64,000 bases of DNA from positions 889,505 to 953,504 of the forward strand of contig JADJOR010000005.1 of assembly GCA_016713665.1 (NCBI GenBank). The letters run 5' to 3'. This DNA is from Deltaproteobacteria bacterium (GTDB taxonomy: Bacteria > Myxococcota_A > UBA9160 > UBA4427). Below are positions 8,589 to 17,567 of this stretch, piece by piece. The position numbers were made by a program, and so were the translations under genes. The notes under the pieces are model-generated. The model worked only from the letters and a program-made list of their open reading frames with translations, had not been told where the DNA came from and did no database searches. How positions within the stretch are numbered: the first letter of the stretch is position 1; each line of letters opens with the position of its first letter.

Positions 8589-10004
8589 ATGCGGATGGAG
8601 CGGATCGAGGAGACCACCGAGGCGAACCGGGCCGCGGCGGAGAGCGCGGCGATGCCGCGGGTGTGGGGGCGCATGGCGCTGGTCCGCCGGCCTCGGTCGG
8701 CCGGGGCCCTGGCGACCCTGGCCCGGCTGCTCTCGGGGGCGACGGGCGCGGCGCGCAGCGCGGTGCTCGCCCAGGCCGGCGAGCTCATCGGCGAGGCGAC
8801 CGGTGCGGATCGGGTCGGGATCCATCTGTCGACCGTACTGCTCGAGCAGGGTCCCGCCCGAGACGAGGCGCCGACGGAACTCGAGCTCGCCGGGGGGTGC
8901 GGCGAGCGTTTCGCTCTCGCGTCCAGCTGGGCCCGGCGCGGGCTCGCCGCGAAGGGCGCTGCGGTCGCGAGCGCGGGCCTCGTGCAGTCGAGCGGACATC
9001 GCCGGAAGGGGAGGCGGGAGATCGCCTGTCTCGGCCCGGCCGGGTGCGTCGCCCGGATCAGCCTCGAGGGCGCCGCCGTCGCGGCCTCCGGGCCGGCCGA
9101 AGACGACGCGCTGCTCGAGGCCGTGGCCGGGCTCCTCGCGGGCTATCTCGAACGGGATCGCCTCGAGCGGGAGCTGCTCGCGCTGCGGACGACCCGGTCG
9201 CGCGTCGAGCGGCTGGCCCAGCTCGGCCGCGTCGCGAGCTCCTCGGCCCACGACTTCAACAACGTGCTGACGGCGATCCTGGGTTATGCGGACCTGCTCG
9301 AGCTCGAGCTCGAGCCGGCGAGCGGCGCGGTCGGTCGGGCCGGAGAGCGCGCGCTGGCGGCGCGGGGTCGGCAGGAGCTCGAGGAGATCCGCCTGGCCGC
9401 GGCGCGGGGGGCGGTGCTGGTCGAGGAGGTGCTCGGCTTCAGCCGTGAGCGGCCTTCCGGCGAGACCGAGCTCGACCTCGCGCAGTCGGTCGCCCGTCTG
9501 GATCCCATGCTGCAGCGCGTGGCCGGGGCGCGGATCGCGCTCGAGGTCCGGTGCGAGGCGGGCCTTCCGCCGGTCCGACTCGACGGCGACCGGTTCGAGC
9601 GCGTGCTCGTCAACCTGGTCGCGAATGCCCGCCACGCGATCGAGGTCGCGCGAGTCGCCGAGCCCGGACGCGTCGATGGGCGCATCGGGATCTGCGTCGA
9701 GCGCGCCCGGGACGCTCGCGGGCCGGAGTCGGACGGGGACGCGCTGCGGCTCGTCGTCCGCGACGACGGCTGCGGCATGAGTCCCGACGTGAAGCGTCGC
9801 ATCTTCGAGCCCTTCTTCACGACCCGCAGCGCGCTCGGCGGAACCGGCATCGGCCTGGCCGACGCCGCCGACTTCGCCCGCCGTGCGGGCGGCCGCATCG
9901 AGGTCGAGAGCGGCGAGGGCGAGGGCACCGCGATCGCCCTCGTGCTGCCCGCGGCGTCGCATGCGGCCTTGCCGCTCGCGAAGCCGAATCCCGCCCGGGC
10001 GTAG
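8589..10004 (+). CDS. Sensor histidine kinase
   Basis: A 471-residue cytoplasmic kinase without membrane segments. The first 200 residues resemble a divergent GAF-type sensor module (AGELIGEATGADRVGIHLS). The dimerisation box SSAHDFNNVLTAILGYADLL supplies the phospho-acceptor His221; the HDFNN form is typical of deltaproteobacterial hybrid and PAS kinases. The ATPase domain shows the N box (LVNLVANARHAIE), the G1 box (VRDDGCGM), IFEPFFTTR and the G2 box (GGTGIGLA). No receiver domain follows, and no response regulator is adjacent, so the partner is unknown. The start was placed at ATG 8589; ATG 8595 is an alternative. Confidence 0.85.
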   Translation: MRMERIEETTEANRAAAESAAMPRVWGRMALVRRPRSAGALATLARLLSGATGAARSAVLAQAGELIGEATGADRVGIHLSTVLLEQGPARDEAPTELELAGGCGERFALASSWARRGLAAKGAAVASAGLVQSSGHRRKGRREIACLGPAGCVARISLEGAAVAASGPAEDDALLEAVAGLLAGYLERDRLERELLALRTTRSRVERLAQLGRVASSSAHDFNNVLTAILGYADLLELELEPASGAVGRAGERALAARGRQELEEIRLAAARGAVLVEEVLGFSRERPSGETELDLAQSVARLDPMLQRVAGARIALEVRCEAGLPPVRLDGDRFERVLVNLVANARHAIEVARVAEPGRVDGRIGICVERARDARGPESDGDALRLVVRDDGCGMSPDVKRRIFEPFFTTRSALGGTGIGLADAADFARRAGGRIEVESGEGEGTAIALVLPAASHAALPLAKPNPARA

Positions 10005-10113
10005 AAGCCCGACCCGACTCGGGCCCCGAAGTCCGAAGGGAGCACCGCGCCGCTCGCCCGCCGCGCGAAGCTCGATCGGTTACCCTGCGCCGACGCCGGC
10101 GCGGGGGGGATCG

Positions 10114-11322
10114 ATGCGGGAGTGGCTCTACGACGTGTTTCGCGAACGTCCCTGGTGGATGAGCGCGAGCCTGATCTTCTGCGCCTGGATGGCGATCTTC
10201 TACGTGCCGTGGGATCTCTTCGTGAAGCCGGTGGCGCGGGACGAGGAGGTCTGGCTCGGGATCGAGGTCCACGGCGTCGCGGCGAAGCTCGCGGCCCTGC
10301 CACACTGGTTCGTGTACGCCGCCGCCGTCTACGGCTTTCGCCGCCGCCGGCCCTGGATGGGCTTCTGGGCGCCGGTCTACGTGGCGCAGATCGCCGTCAG
10401 CATCCTCGTCTGGAAGGCTCTCGAGACGGGCGGGAGCCGGGGTCTCCTGCTCGGCGCCGCCTGGTCGCTTCCGATGTTCGCCTTCGCGCTGCTCTTCTGG
10501 CGCAGGCGCGACTACTTCGCGCCGCGGCCCCTCGGCCTCGTGCGGCGCTATGGCGAGTGGGCGCTCGTGACCGGTGCGTCGTCGGGGATCGGCGCCGAGC
10601 TCGCGCGCCAGATCGCCGCCGACGGCATGAACGTCGTCCTGTCGGCGCGCCGGAGCGACCGCCTCGCGCGCCTCGCCTCCGAGCTCGAGAAGGCCCACGG
10701 CATCGCGACGCGGGTCGTCGTCGCGGATCTCGCGGAGCGTGAAGGGCAGGCGGCGCTGCTCGACGCCGTCGCCGATCTCGAGATCGGCCTGCTCGTGAAC
10801 AACGCGGGGCTCGGCTATCAGGGGCGCTTCGATCTCCAGGACGGCGAGCGCCTGCGCCGGCTCCTCACGCTCAACTGCGAGGCGCCGCTCGTGCTGACCC
10901 ATGCCCTCGTCAAGCCGATGTGCGAGCGCGGCCGCGGCGCGGTCCTGTTCACCGGCTCGGCCTCGGGCTACCAGCCGCTGCCACTGCGCGCGGCCTACGC
11001 GGCGAGCAAGGCTTTCGATCGCATCCTCGGCGAGTCGCTCTGGGGCGAGCTGCGGGCGGCGAACATCGACGTGACGGTGCTCGATCCGGGCTCGACGCAG
11101 ACGGAGTTCCAGGCGATGGCGGGCGAGATTCCGCATCCGGGCGATGCGGTCGAGGGGGTCGCGCGGGCGGGGCTCGAGGCGCTCGGGCAGCAGCCGTCGG
11201 TGCTGGTCGGTTGGTGGAGCTGGCTGCGGGCGAACGTCGCGACGCGCCTGCTGACCCGGCCGATCGCGATCCACGCGGCACATCACATGATGGAGGCCCA
11301 GACGCCCGAGGACATGCGTTAG
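10114..11322 (+). CDS. Short-chain dehydrogenase with N-terminal membrane domain
   Basis: A 402-residue fusion. Residues 1 to about 135 form a membrane domain of roughly four helices (SASLIFCAWMAIFYVPWDLF, WFVYAAAVYGF, a third helix and LPMFAFALLFWRRR). From about 145 a classical SDR follows: the NAD(P) motif ALVTGASSGIGAELA, LVNNAGLGY, the catalytic serine in FTGSASGY, and YAASKAF with the catalytic YxxxK. The SDR subgroup DltE/YqjQ-like is suggested by VLDPGSTQTEF. The substrate is unknown; membrane placement suggests a lipophilic one. The start ATG 10114 follows a GGGGGGG ribosome binding site. The EVE gene follows 11 bases later. Confidence 0.85.
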   Translation: MREWLYDVFRERPWWMSASLIFCAWMAIFYVPWDLFVKPVARDEEVWLGIEVHGVAAKLAALPHWFVYAAAVYGFRRRRPWMGFWAPVYVAQIAVSILVWKALETGGSRGLLLGAAWSLPMFAFALLFWRRRDYFAPRPLGLVRRYGEWALVTGASSGIGAELARQIAADGMNVVLSARRSDRLARLASELEKAHGIATRVVVADLAEREGQAALLDAVADLEIGLLVNNAGLGYQGRFDLQDGERLRRLLTLNCEAPLVLTHALVKPMCERGRGAVLFTGSASGYQPLPLRAAYAASKAFDRILGESLWGELRAANIDVTVLDPGSTQTEFQAMAGEIPHPGDAVEGVARAGLEALGQQPSVLVGWWSWLRANVATRLLTRPIAIHAAHHMMEAQTPEDMR

Positions 11323-11333
11323 GGGAGGCGATC

Positions 11334-11780
11334 GTGGCGGCGCGGCGCTATTGGCTGATGAAGTCCGAGCCCTTCAAGTATCCGTGGGAGGCGCTCGTGA
11401 AGGACGGGCGGACCTACTGGGACGGCGTGCGCAACTACGAGGCACGCAACAATCTCGCGGCGATGCGCGTGGGCGACCTCGCGCTCTTCTACCACTCGAA
11501 CGAGGGCAAGGAGGTCGTCGGCGTCGCCGAGATCGTGAAGGAGTCCTATCCCGATCCGACCGCCGACGATCCGGCCTGGGTCGTCGTCGAGATCGAGCCG
11601 CACACACCGCTCGCGAAGCCCGTCTCCCTCGCGACGATCAAGGCCGATCCCGAGCTGAAGGAGATCCAGCTGATCCGGCGCAGCCGGCTCTCCGTGGTCC
11701 CGCTGACCGCGACGGAGTTCGAGCGCATCCTCGCGCTCGGCGGGACGAAGGTCCCGAAGGCGAACCGCAAGCGCGCCTAG
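11334..11780 (+). CDS. EVE domain protein
   Basis: A 148-residue single-domain EVE (PUA-like) protein. It begins RRYWLMKSEPFKYPWEAL and continues with TYWDGVRNYEARNNL and LALFYHSNEGKEVVGVAEI, the conserved blocks of this family. EVE domains bind modified bases or nucleic acids; bacterial stand-alone copies are of uncertain role. The start is GTG 11334, directly after the strong ribosome binding site GGGGAGGCG. It is downstream of the SDR gene and probably in its transcript. Confidence 0.9.
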   Translation: MAARRYWLMKSEPFKYPWEALVKDGRTYWDGVRNYEARNNLAAMRVGDLALFYHSNEGKEVVGVAEIVKESYPDPTADDPAWVVVEIEPHTPLAKPVSLATIKADPELKEIQLIRRSRLSVVPLTATEFERILALGGTKVPKANRKRA

Positions 11781-11851
11781 CAGGGGCGGGAGGCCGGTAG
11801 GCGGATGGCGTGAATGGCGCCGTGGCCGAGGGGCGCCCGGGCGGGCGTCGC

Positions 11852-12337
11852 TCAGTCGGAGAGCGCGGCCAGCGCGTCGGCGTACTCGTTCCAGCGCAGG
11901 CCCTCGTGGGCGCGGATCCAATGGAGCTGGATGCGGGGCTTCGCCTTCTTGAGGGCGTAGAGCTGCTTCACGAGGTCGAGGTTCTTGATCGGCCCGCCCT
12001 TGCGGGTCCAACCCCGTCGCTCCCAGCCCGCCGCCCACTCGTTGACCGTGTTGACGCAGAGCTGGCTGTCGGAGTGGACGATCAGGTCGCGGTCCGCGGG
12101 AAGCGCCTGGAAGGCCTCGATCAGGGCGCGCAGCTCCATCCGGTTGTTGGTCGTGTTGCCTTCGCGGCCGTGGCCCTCGGCCTTGATCTGGCCGCGCTCG
12201 ACCCAGACCCAGCCCCAGCCGCCGGGGCCCGGATTCGGCTCGCAGGAGCCGTCGGTGAAGACGCCGTCCTCGGGGCCGTCGAAATGGGACTCGAGCACCT
12301 CTTCGGGCGTCAGCTGTCGGCTCATGCGCTGCGACAT
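11852..12337 (-). CDS. rnhA: Ribonuclease HI
   Basis: This enzyme cuts the RNA strand of RNA:DNA hybrids and helps remove primers and R-loops. The 161-residue protein has the four carboxylates in their usual settings: FTDGSCEPNPGPGG, RMELRALIEA, VHSDSQ and NEYADALA, together with the tail motif HWIRAHEG. The length is normal with about 25 extra N-terminal residues. Its ATG overlaps the ychF stop (TGATG), so the two genes are translationally coupled. Confidence 0.95.
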   Translation of the reverse strand: MSQRMSRQLTPEEVLESHFDGPEDGVFTDGSCEPNPGPGGWGWVWVERGQIKAEGHGREGNTTNNRMELRALIEAFQALPADRDLIVHSDSQLCVNTVNEWAAGWERRGWTRKGGPIKNLDLVKQLYALKKAKPRIQLHWIRAHEGLRWNEYADALAALSD

Positions 12338-13431
12338 CAGGCGCTCACCCGGAAGTAGACCACGTCGCCGTCCTGCACGATGTATTCCTTGCCCTCGACC
12401 TGCATGACGCCCTTCGCCTTCGCCCCGGCCTCGCCGCCGCTTGCGACGTAGGCGTCGAAGGGGATGACCTCGGCGCGGATGAAGTGCTTCTCGAAGTCCG
12501 AGTGGATCTCGGCGGCGGCGCGCGGGGCGGGGGTGCCGCGCCGGACGGTCCAGGCGCGGATCTCCTTCGGGCCGGCGGTGAAGTAGGTGACGAGGTCGAG
12601 CAGCGCGTAGGCGGCGCGGATCAGGCGATTGAGTCCCGGCTCCTCGATGCCGAGGCTCGCGAGGAACTCGCGCTTCTCCTCGGCCGGGAGCTCCGACAGC
12701 TCGGCCTCGATCTTCCCGCAGATGCGGACGACCTGGGCACCGTGCTCCGCTGCATAGGCCTCGAGCTCGGCGCTATGGCCGTTGCCCGAGGCGAGGGAGT
12801 CCTCGTCGACGTTGGCGACGTAGAGGACCGGCTTCGCGGTCAGGAGGTGGGCGTCGTGGAAGGCCGGGCGCAGCAGCTCGGGGACCGGGAAGGTCCGGGC
12901 GGGCAGGCCCTTGGCCAGATGCTCCCGGAGGGCCTCGAAGAGCTCGACCTCCTGCTTCGCGGTCTTGTCCCCGGAGCGGGCGATCTTGCGGGAGCGATCG
13001 ATGCGCTTCTCGGTCGAGTCGAGGTCGGCGAGGCCCAGCTCGATCTCGATCGTCTCGACGTCGCGGCGGGGGTTCGGGCCGCCCTCGACGTGGACGACGT
13101 TCTCGTCGTCGAAGCAGCGCACGACGTGGAGGATCGCATTCGTCTCGCGGATGTTGGCGAGGAACTGGTTGCCGAGCCCCTCACCTTTGGAGGCGCCCTT
13201 GACCAGCCCCGCGATGTCGACGAACTCGACCGTCGTCGGGATCACCGCCTGGGAGTGGACGATGGCCTGGAGCCGGTCGAGGCGCGGATCGGGGACGACG
13301 ACGACCCCCGTATTCGGCTCGATCGTGCAGAACGGATAGTTCTCCGCCTGGATCCCCGCTGCCGTGAGGGCGTTGAACAGAGTGCTTTTCCCGACGTTCG
13401 GGAGGCCGACGATGCCGCAAGTGAGTCCCAT
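12337..13431 (-). CDS. ychF: Redox-regulated ATPase YchF
   Basis: A 364-residue Obg-like ATPase that associates with ribosomes and responds to oxidative stress. The P-loop GLPNVGKST lies at residues 8-16. The G2/G3 region DIAGLVKGASKGEGLGNQFL, the NVDE motif and the C-terminal TGS-type domain (GKEYIVQDGDVVYFRV) are all present, so it is full length. The start was set at ATG 13431, where the family's usual N-terminus (MGLTCGIVG) begins; an in-frame ATG at 13452 would add seven residues. It is the first gene of a ychF-rnhA unit. Confidence 0.95.
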   Translation of the reverse strand: MGLTCGIVGLPNVGKSTLFNALTAAGIQAENYPFCTIEPNTGVVVVPDPRLDRLQAIVHSQAVIPTTVEFVDIAGLVKGASKGEGLGNQFLANIRETNAILHVVRCFDDENVVHVEGGPNPRRDVETIEIELGLADLDSTEKRIDRSRKIARSGDKTAKQEVELFEALREHLAKGLPARTFPVPELLRPAFHDAHLLTAKPVLYVANVDEDSLASGNGHSAELEAYAAEHGAQVVRICGKIEAELSELPAEEKREFLASLGIEEPGLNRLIRAAYALLDLVTYFTAGPKEIRAWTVRRGTPAPRAAAEIHSDFEKHFIRAEVIPFDAYVASGGEAGAKAKGVMQVEGKEYIVQDGDVVYFRVSA

Positions 13432-13616
13432 GGGAGGCGCATGTTCCCCCATTCGCGCGGACCTGTCATGTCGGCCCGATCCGAGCGATGCCCGCCCGCC
13501 CTGGGTCGGATCCGGCGCGCCGGATTCCCCGACTGTCCGGCGGAGGTCGGCCGGATGCCGCCGCCCGATCCCCGCCCGCGGTGCGCGCCGACCCTACACA
13601 GAAAAGACATCGTTCT

Positions 13617-13644
13617 GATCTAACGCCGAGTTATTTTTGGTCAA
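13617..13644 (-). promoter_or_regulatory. Possible sigma70-type promoter of ychF
   Basis: On the minus strand TTGACC (five of six to the -35 consensus) is followed after 16 bases by TAGATC (three of six to the -10), within an AT-rich island and pointing toward ychF about 185 bases away. The match is only moderate, so this is a suggestion. Confidence 0.3.
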
Positions 13645-14085
13645 AGTGCAGATTCCAGTCACACGTCTTCGAATAATGTGAGAAATTTCACGGACGACGA
13701 ACAGTCGGGATGGGTACGGCGGTTCGAGGCACCGCCGGTCGCCGACCGGAGCCGAAAGAGTCGCAGCGGAGGAGTGCAGCAGCAGGTCAGACACGTCGGG
13801 GTCGGCAAGGCGACGACCCCGAAGATCGCAACCACCCAGACGTCCCGGCGCTCGCCGCAGGCACGGGAACCGGGTGGACTCGACCGCGAGCCCGAGAGGG
13901 GCCGGGCGGAGACGAGCGCGATCGCGGAACGCGGCAGCTTGGGAAGGCTGTATTCGGCCTGCGTGTCCCGCAGAGAGCGACCGGGTCATGGAAGTGCCCG
14001 GGTCGAGCCCGGGGATCGGGACTTCGCTCGGATCGGGAGGGCTTCGCCAGCCCGCGACATCGGAATCGGTCGACGTTCTCATCCG

Positions 14086-14135
14086 GCTCGGCGGGGACCG
14101 TGCATCGCGAAGCGAAGCACGACTCCCCGCCGAGC
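14086..14135. repeat. Long structured hairpin
   Basis: A perfect 12-bp inverted repeat (GCTCGGCGGGGA at 14086-14097, TCCCCGCCGAGC at 14124-14135) encloses two further short stems, GTGC/GCAC and CGC/GCG, closed by a GAA triloop. It lies about 50 bases past the stop of the DsbA-like gene on the minus strand. It may be a terminator or 3' stabiliser, but no T-rich tail follows on either strand. Confidence 0.6.
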
Positions 14136-14186
14136 TCGTTTCGGCCGTCGGACTCGAATCGGATCCCGTCGACCCGGCTCGGGCGA

Positions 14187-15308
14187 CTAAGGCTTCGCGA
14201 CGCGGGCGAGCTCGCCGTCGATCACGCGGCTGAGATCGTCCAGATCCCGCGAGCCCTTCAACGGGATGCCGTTCACGAAGAAGGCCGGCGTTCCGGTGAC
14301 CCCGGCGAGCTCGCCGGCCTGGACGTCGGTCTCGACGAATTCCTTGAAGCGGCGCTCGGCCATGCAGGTCTCGAGGGCCTTGCCATCGAGGCCGAGCTTC
14401 GCGCCGATTGCGGCGAAGGATGCTTCCTCGATCTGGCCCGAGAGCGCGAAGATCGCGTCGTGGAACGCCCAGAACCTGCCCTGCTCGTCGGCGCACATCG
14501 CCGCTTCTGCCGCGGGTCGTGCGAGGGGATGGATCTGGTCGAGCGGGAAGTGGCGGTGGACCAGGCGGACGTCCTTCGGATACTTCGCGAGGACTTCGGC
14601 GAGGGTCTTCTCGGAGCGGATGCAGTAGGGGCATTGATAGTCGCTGAAGGTGATCAGCGTGACGGGCGCCTCCGCCGGGCCGCGGACCAGCCGCGTCGCC
14701 TCGACGTTCTTGCGCGGCGGAGCGAGCTTCATGGCCCAATCGAGGCCCTCGAGCTTCGGATCGAGGAATGCGCTCCAGGCCTCGCCCTTGCGCTCGCGCT
14801 GGAGCATCTGCTCGATCTGAGGCGCGACCTCCTCGAGGCGGGCACCGCCGATGCGCGACTCGTTGTTCTTGAACCAGGTCGATACGTCCTCGACGGAGAC
14901 CGCCGGCGCTGCGGCCGTCACCTCGTCGTAGAGCGCCTCGGGCGTGATCCCCTTCTTCTTCGCCTCGCCCTCGACGACGTGGCGCTGGACGAGCTCGCGG
15001 ATCGCCGCCTCGCGCATCTCGTACTGGCGATCCTCGGGCTGGCGCAGGAACTCCTCGATGAACTGATCCTTCATGAGGTCGTTGAGCTCGGCGATCGTGA
15101 CGTCGCGACCCTCGAGCACGAGCGCGACCTGCTCGTCGCCGGGGCGCGCGTCCTGTCGGGCCGCGTCGCCGCTCTGGCCGCCGAGGCCGAGCCGACCGCA
15201 GCCGGCCGCGCCGACGATTGCCGCGAGGGCGACGCTCAGGACGACGAGCGTGAGGGAGAAGGGTTGTCGGGCGCGGACGACGGAAGATCGGTCGAGGGCG
15301 TTTTTCAT
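14187..15308 (-). CDS. DsbA-family thioredoxin-like lipoprotein with SurA_N-like segment
   Basis: A 373-residue exported protein. The signal ends at VGAAGC, a plausible lipobox. Residues about 55-190 are helical and resemble the SurA/PpiC N-terminal chaperone region (IRELVQRHVVEGEAKKKGI). From about 215 a DsbA/BdbD-type thioredoxin fold follows with the active site DYQCPYC, the helix block HPLARPAAEAAMCADEQG.FW and the cis-proline region GVTGTPAFFVNGIPLKG. It probably acts as a periplasmic thiol oxidoreductase. The ATG overlaps the tgt stop by four bases (ATGA), so it is coupled to tgt. Confidence 0.87.
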   Translation of the reverse strand: MKNALDRSSVVRARQPFSLTLVVLSVALAAIVGAAGCGRLGLGGQSGDAARQDARPGDEQVALVLEGRDVTIAELNDLMKDQFIEEFLRQPEDRQYEMREAAIRELVQRHVVEGEAKKKGITPEALYDEVTAAAPAVSVEDVSTWFKNNESRIGGARLEEVAPQIEQMLQRERKGEAWSAFLDPKLEGLDWAMKLAPPRKNVEATRLVRGPAEAPVTLITFSDYQCPYCIRSEKTLAEVLAKYPKDVRLVHRHFPLDQIHPLARPAAEAAMCADEQGRFWAFHDAIFALSGQIEEASFAAIGAKLGLDGKALETCMAERRFKEFVETDVQAGELAGVTGTPAFFVNGIPLKGSRDLDDLSRVIDGELARVAKP

Positions 15309-16486
15309 GCCGGCAGGGTATGCGTTTCCGCGCTTTCCGTCTCCTGCTGATAGCGGCCCATGAAGTCCCGGGCGAACTCGGCGTAGTCGCCGGCCAGGAT
15401 CGCCGCCCGCGCGTCGCGCACGAGCCGCTGATAGAAGCGGACGTTGTGGATCGAGCAGAGGACCGCGGACAGGACCTCGTTCGCGGCGAAGAGGTGATGG
15501 ATGTACGCGCGGCTGAAGCCCCCCGTGCAGGTGTAGCAATCGCAGGAGCTGTCGACGGGGAAGGCGTCGCGGCGGAAGCGGCGATGGGTGAGGCGGATGC
15601 GGCCGCGGGCGGTGAAGACCGTCGCCGAGCGGGCGTAGCGGGTCGGGATCACGCAATCGAACATGTCGATCCCGAAGCCGATGCAGGCGATCAGGTCCTC
15701 GGGCAGGCCGACGCCCATGAGGTAGCGGGGCTTGTGCTCGGGCAGGAGCGGCGCGGCGTGGGAGGTCACCTGGCAGAGCAGCGCGTGGCCCTCGCCGACG
15801 GAGACACCGCCGATCGCATAGCCCGGGCAGTCCATCGCGACGAGCGACGCGGCGCAGGCCTCGCGCAGCTCGGGGAAGGTCGAGCCCTGCACGATCCCGA
15901 AGAGCGCCTGGTCGTGGGCCCGCGCGTGGGCGCGCATGCAGCGCTCCATCCAGCGCAGCGTTCGCCGGACCCCCTGGCCCGCGAGCTCCCGGGTCGCGGG
16001 GTAAGGCGTGCACTCGTCGAAGGCCATGATGATGTCGGCGCCGAGCTGGTTCTGGATCTGGATCGAGCGCTCGGGCGTGAGCTCCATCTTCTTGCCCGTG
16101 ACCTCGTTGTCGAAGGTCGCGCACTTGTCGCTGATCTCGACGCCGGGCAGCGAGAAGACCTGGAAGCCCCCCGAGTCCGTCAGGATCGGCCCGGGCCACT
16201 GCATGAAGGCGTGCAGTCCGCCGAGCTTCTCGACGAGCCCTTCGCCGGGGCGCAGGGCGAGATGGTAGGTATTGGCGAGCACGACCTCGGCGCCCGTGTC
16301 CGCGACCTGGGCCGGCGTCATCGCCTTGAGCGCCCCGTGCGTGCCGACCGGCATGAAGGCCGGCGTGTGCACCGGCCCGTGCGGCGTCTCGAGCGTCCCC
16401 GCCCGGGCGAGATCGCTCGTCGCCTCGAGCTTGAAGCGGAAGGGCGAGGCATCGGCGGGAACGGCGGCGGGCGCGGTCGGCTTCAT
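15305..16486 (-). CDS. tgt: Queuine tRNA-ribosyltransferase Tgt
   Basis: This enzyme exchanges guanine 34 of GUN-anticodon tRNAs for preQ1. The 393-residue protein has the family hallmarks: LTDSGGFQVFSL with the catalytic base Asp, AFDECTPYPA, GGVSVGEG, DCVIPTRYAR and the zinc site CDCYTC....YIHHL. It is full length. The start at ATG 16486 begins an Ala/Pro-rich lead of about 15 residues before FRFKLEATS. It is translationally coupled to the downstream DsbA-like gene and divergent from pyrF. Confidence 0.96.
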   Translation of the reverse strand: MKPTAPAAVPADASPFRFKLEATSDLARAGTLETPHGPVHTPAFMPVGTHGALKAMTPAQVADTGAEVVLANTYHLALRPGEGLVEKLGGLHAFMQWPGPILTDSGGFQVFSLPGVEISDKCATFDNEVTGKKMELTPERSIQIQNQLGADIIMAFDECTPYPATRELAGQGVRRTLRWMERCMRAHARAHDQALFGIVQGSTFPELREACAASLVAMDCPGYAIGGVSVGEGHALLCQVTSHAAPLLPEHKPRYLMGVGLPEDLIACIGFGIDMFDCVIPTRYARSATVFTARGRIRLTHRRFRRDAFPVDSSCDCYTCTGGFSRAYIHHLFAANEVLSAVLCSIHNVRFYQRLVRDARAAILAGDYAEFARDFMGRYQQETESAETHTLPA

Positions 16487-16571
16487 CGGGCGGCAGCGTA
16501 GGGTACGATCGCGCGTCGAACGACGGCCCGCAGGCGAAACGTGGTCGGGTGATGGCGAGAGGAGATCGAGG

Positions 16572-17528
16572 TTGTCCGGCGCTTCCGCGCGATCATCCCG
16601 GGATTCGGTTTCCCCGCCGGTCTCGTTCGCCGATCGACTGATTCCCCGCCTGCGCGCGCTGGGCCACCCGCTCTGCGTCGGCCTCGATCCCCATCTCGCG
16701 TCGATCCCCGCGCTCTTCGCCCGGGGCACGATGGCCCCCGGCGACGAGCGCACGGCGGAGGCGGTCGAGGCGCTGCTCGGCGCAGTCGTCGATCGCGTGG
16801 CCGGGCGGGTCGCCGTCGTGAAGCCGCAGATCGCCTTCTTCGAGCAGCTGGGCTGGCGCGGGATGCGCGCCCTCGAGCGCCTCTGCGAGCGGGCCCGGCG
16901 GGCGGGGCTGCTCGTCCTGCTCGACGCGAAGCGCGGCGACATCGGCTCGACGGCGGAGGGTTATGCGGCGGCCTATCTCGGGGCCGAGGCGGCGATCGCG
17001 GCCGACGCGCTGACGGTGAACCCGTATCTCGGCTTCGACACGCTCGCGCCCTTCGTCGCGGCGGCAAAGGCGAACGGGCGCGGGCTCTTCGTGCTGGTCA
17101 AGACGAGCAACCCCGGCAGCGGCGATCTGCAGGACCGGGAGATCGAAGGCGAGCCGCTCTTCGGTCTCGTGGCGCGGGGACTCGCGGCGAGCGCGGAGAC
17201 GCTGCGCGGTCCGGAGACGGGCTGGTCGTCCCTCGGCGTCGTGTGCGGCGCGACCTGGCCCGAGCAGGGGCAGCGGGTCCGCGAGGCGCTGCCGCGCGCG
17301 CTCTTTCTCGTGCCGGGCTACGGCGCGCAAGGCGGAAGTGCTTCGGCGGCGGTCGCGACATTCGTCCCCGGCCCGCAGGGGCTCGAGGGCGGGATCGTCA
17401 ACTCGTCGCGCGCGATCGTGTTTCCCGAGGCTGCCCGGGAGATCGCCGACGCGCGGCGCTGGGAGCAGGCCATCGACGCGGCTCTCGATCAGGCGATCGA
17501 CGAGCTCGGCAACGCGGTCCGAAGCTAG
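16572..17528 (+). CDS. pyrF: Orotidine 5'-phosphate decarboxylase PyrF (subfamily 2)
   Basis: This enzyme decarboxylates OMP to UMP, the last step of pyrimidine synthesis. The 318-residue product belongs to the longer subfamily 2: CVGLDPHL near the N-terminus, VKPQIAFFEQLGW, the catalytic LLDAKRGDIGSTAEGYA, NPYLGFD and a C-terminal LVPGYGAQGG for phosphate binding. No ATG fits; TTG 16572 is preceded by AGGAG at seven bases and gives a sensible length. The gene is divergent from tgt. pyrE lies about 1.9 kb downstream. Confidence 0.94.
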   Translation: MSGASARSSRDSVSPPVSFADRLIPRLRALGHPLCVGLDPHLASIPALFARGTMAPGDERTAEAVEALLGAVVDRVAGRVAVVKPQIAFFEQLGWRGMRALERLCERARRAGLLVLLDAKRGDIGSTAEGYAAAYLGAEAAIAADALTVNPYLGFDTLAPFVAAAKANGRGLFVLVKTSNPGSGDLQDREIEGEPLFGLVARGLAASAETLRGPETGWSSLGVVCGATWPEQGQRVREALPRALFLVPGYGAQGGSASAAVATFVPGPQGLEGGIVNSSRAIVFPEAAREIADARRWEQAIDAALDQAIDELGNAVRS

Positions 17529-17552
17529 CGGGTCGGCGACCGACCGCTTCGG
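17519..17552. terminator. Hairpin between pyrF and the basic miniprotein gene
   Basis: CCGAAGC (17519-17525) pairs with GCTTCGG (17546-17552), and after a five-base bulge GGTCGG pairs with CCGACC around a CGA triloop. It straddles the pyrF stop and lies between two convergent genes, so it could end both transcripts. There is no T-run, hence the modest confidence. Confidence 0.4.
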
Positions 17553-17567
17553 GTCGGCCTTCCGGGG

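Larger units (their letters stand above)
13432..14186. other. Long gene-free region between ychF and the DsbA-like gene
   Basis: At 755 bases this is the longest stretch without a supported gene. Open frames here (for example plus strand 13678-14190) lack recognisable domains and look like high-GC artefacts. The left part (about 13612-13690) is AT-rich and likely promoter-bearing. Further right are a short hairpin (CCCGGG repeated around TCGAG, near 13998) and a long structured hairpin at 14086-14135. A non-coding RNA is possible but not shown. Confidence 0.45.

Noticed and set aside
13678..14190. 170-codon plus-strand open frame in the long gene-free region.
   Set aside because: Composition is Arg/Ser/Gly/Pro-rich and no domain or good ribosome binding site is present. 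It also runs through the structured hairpin.
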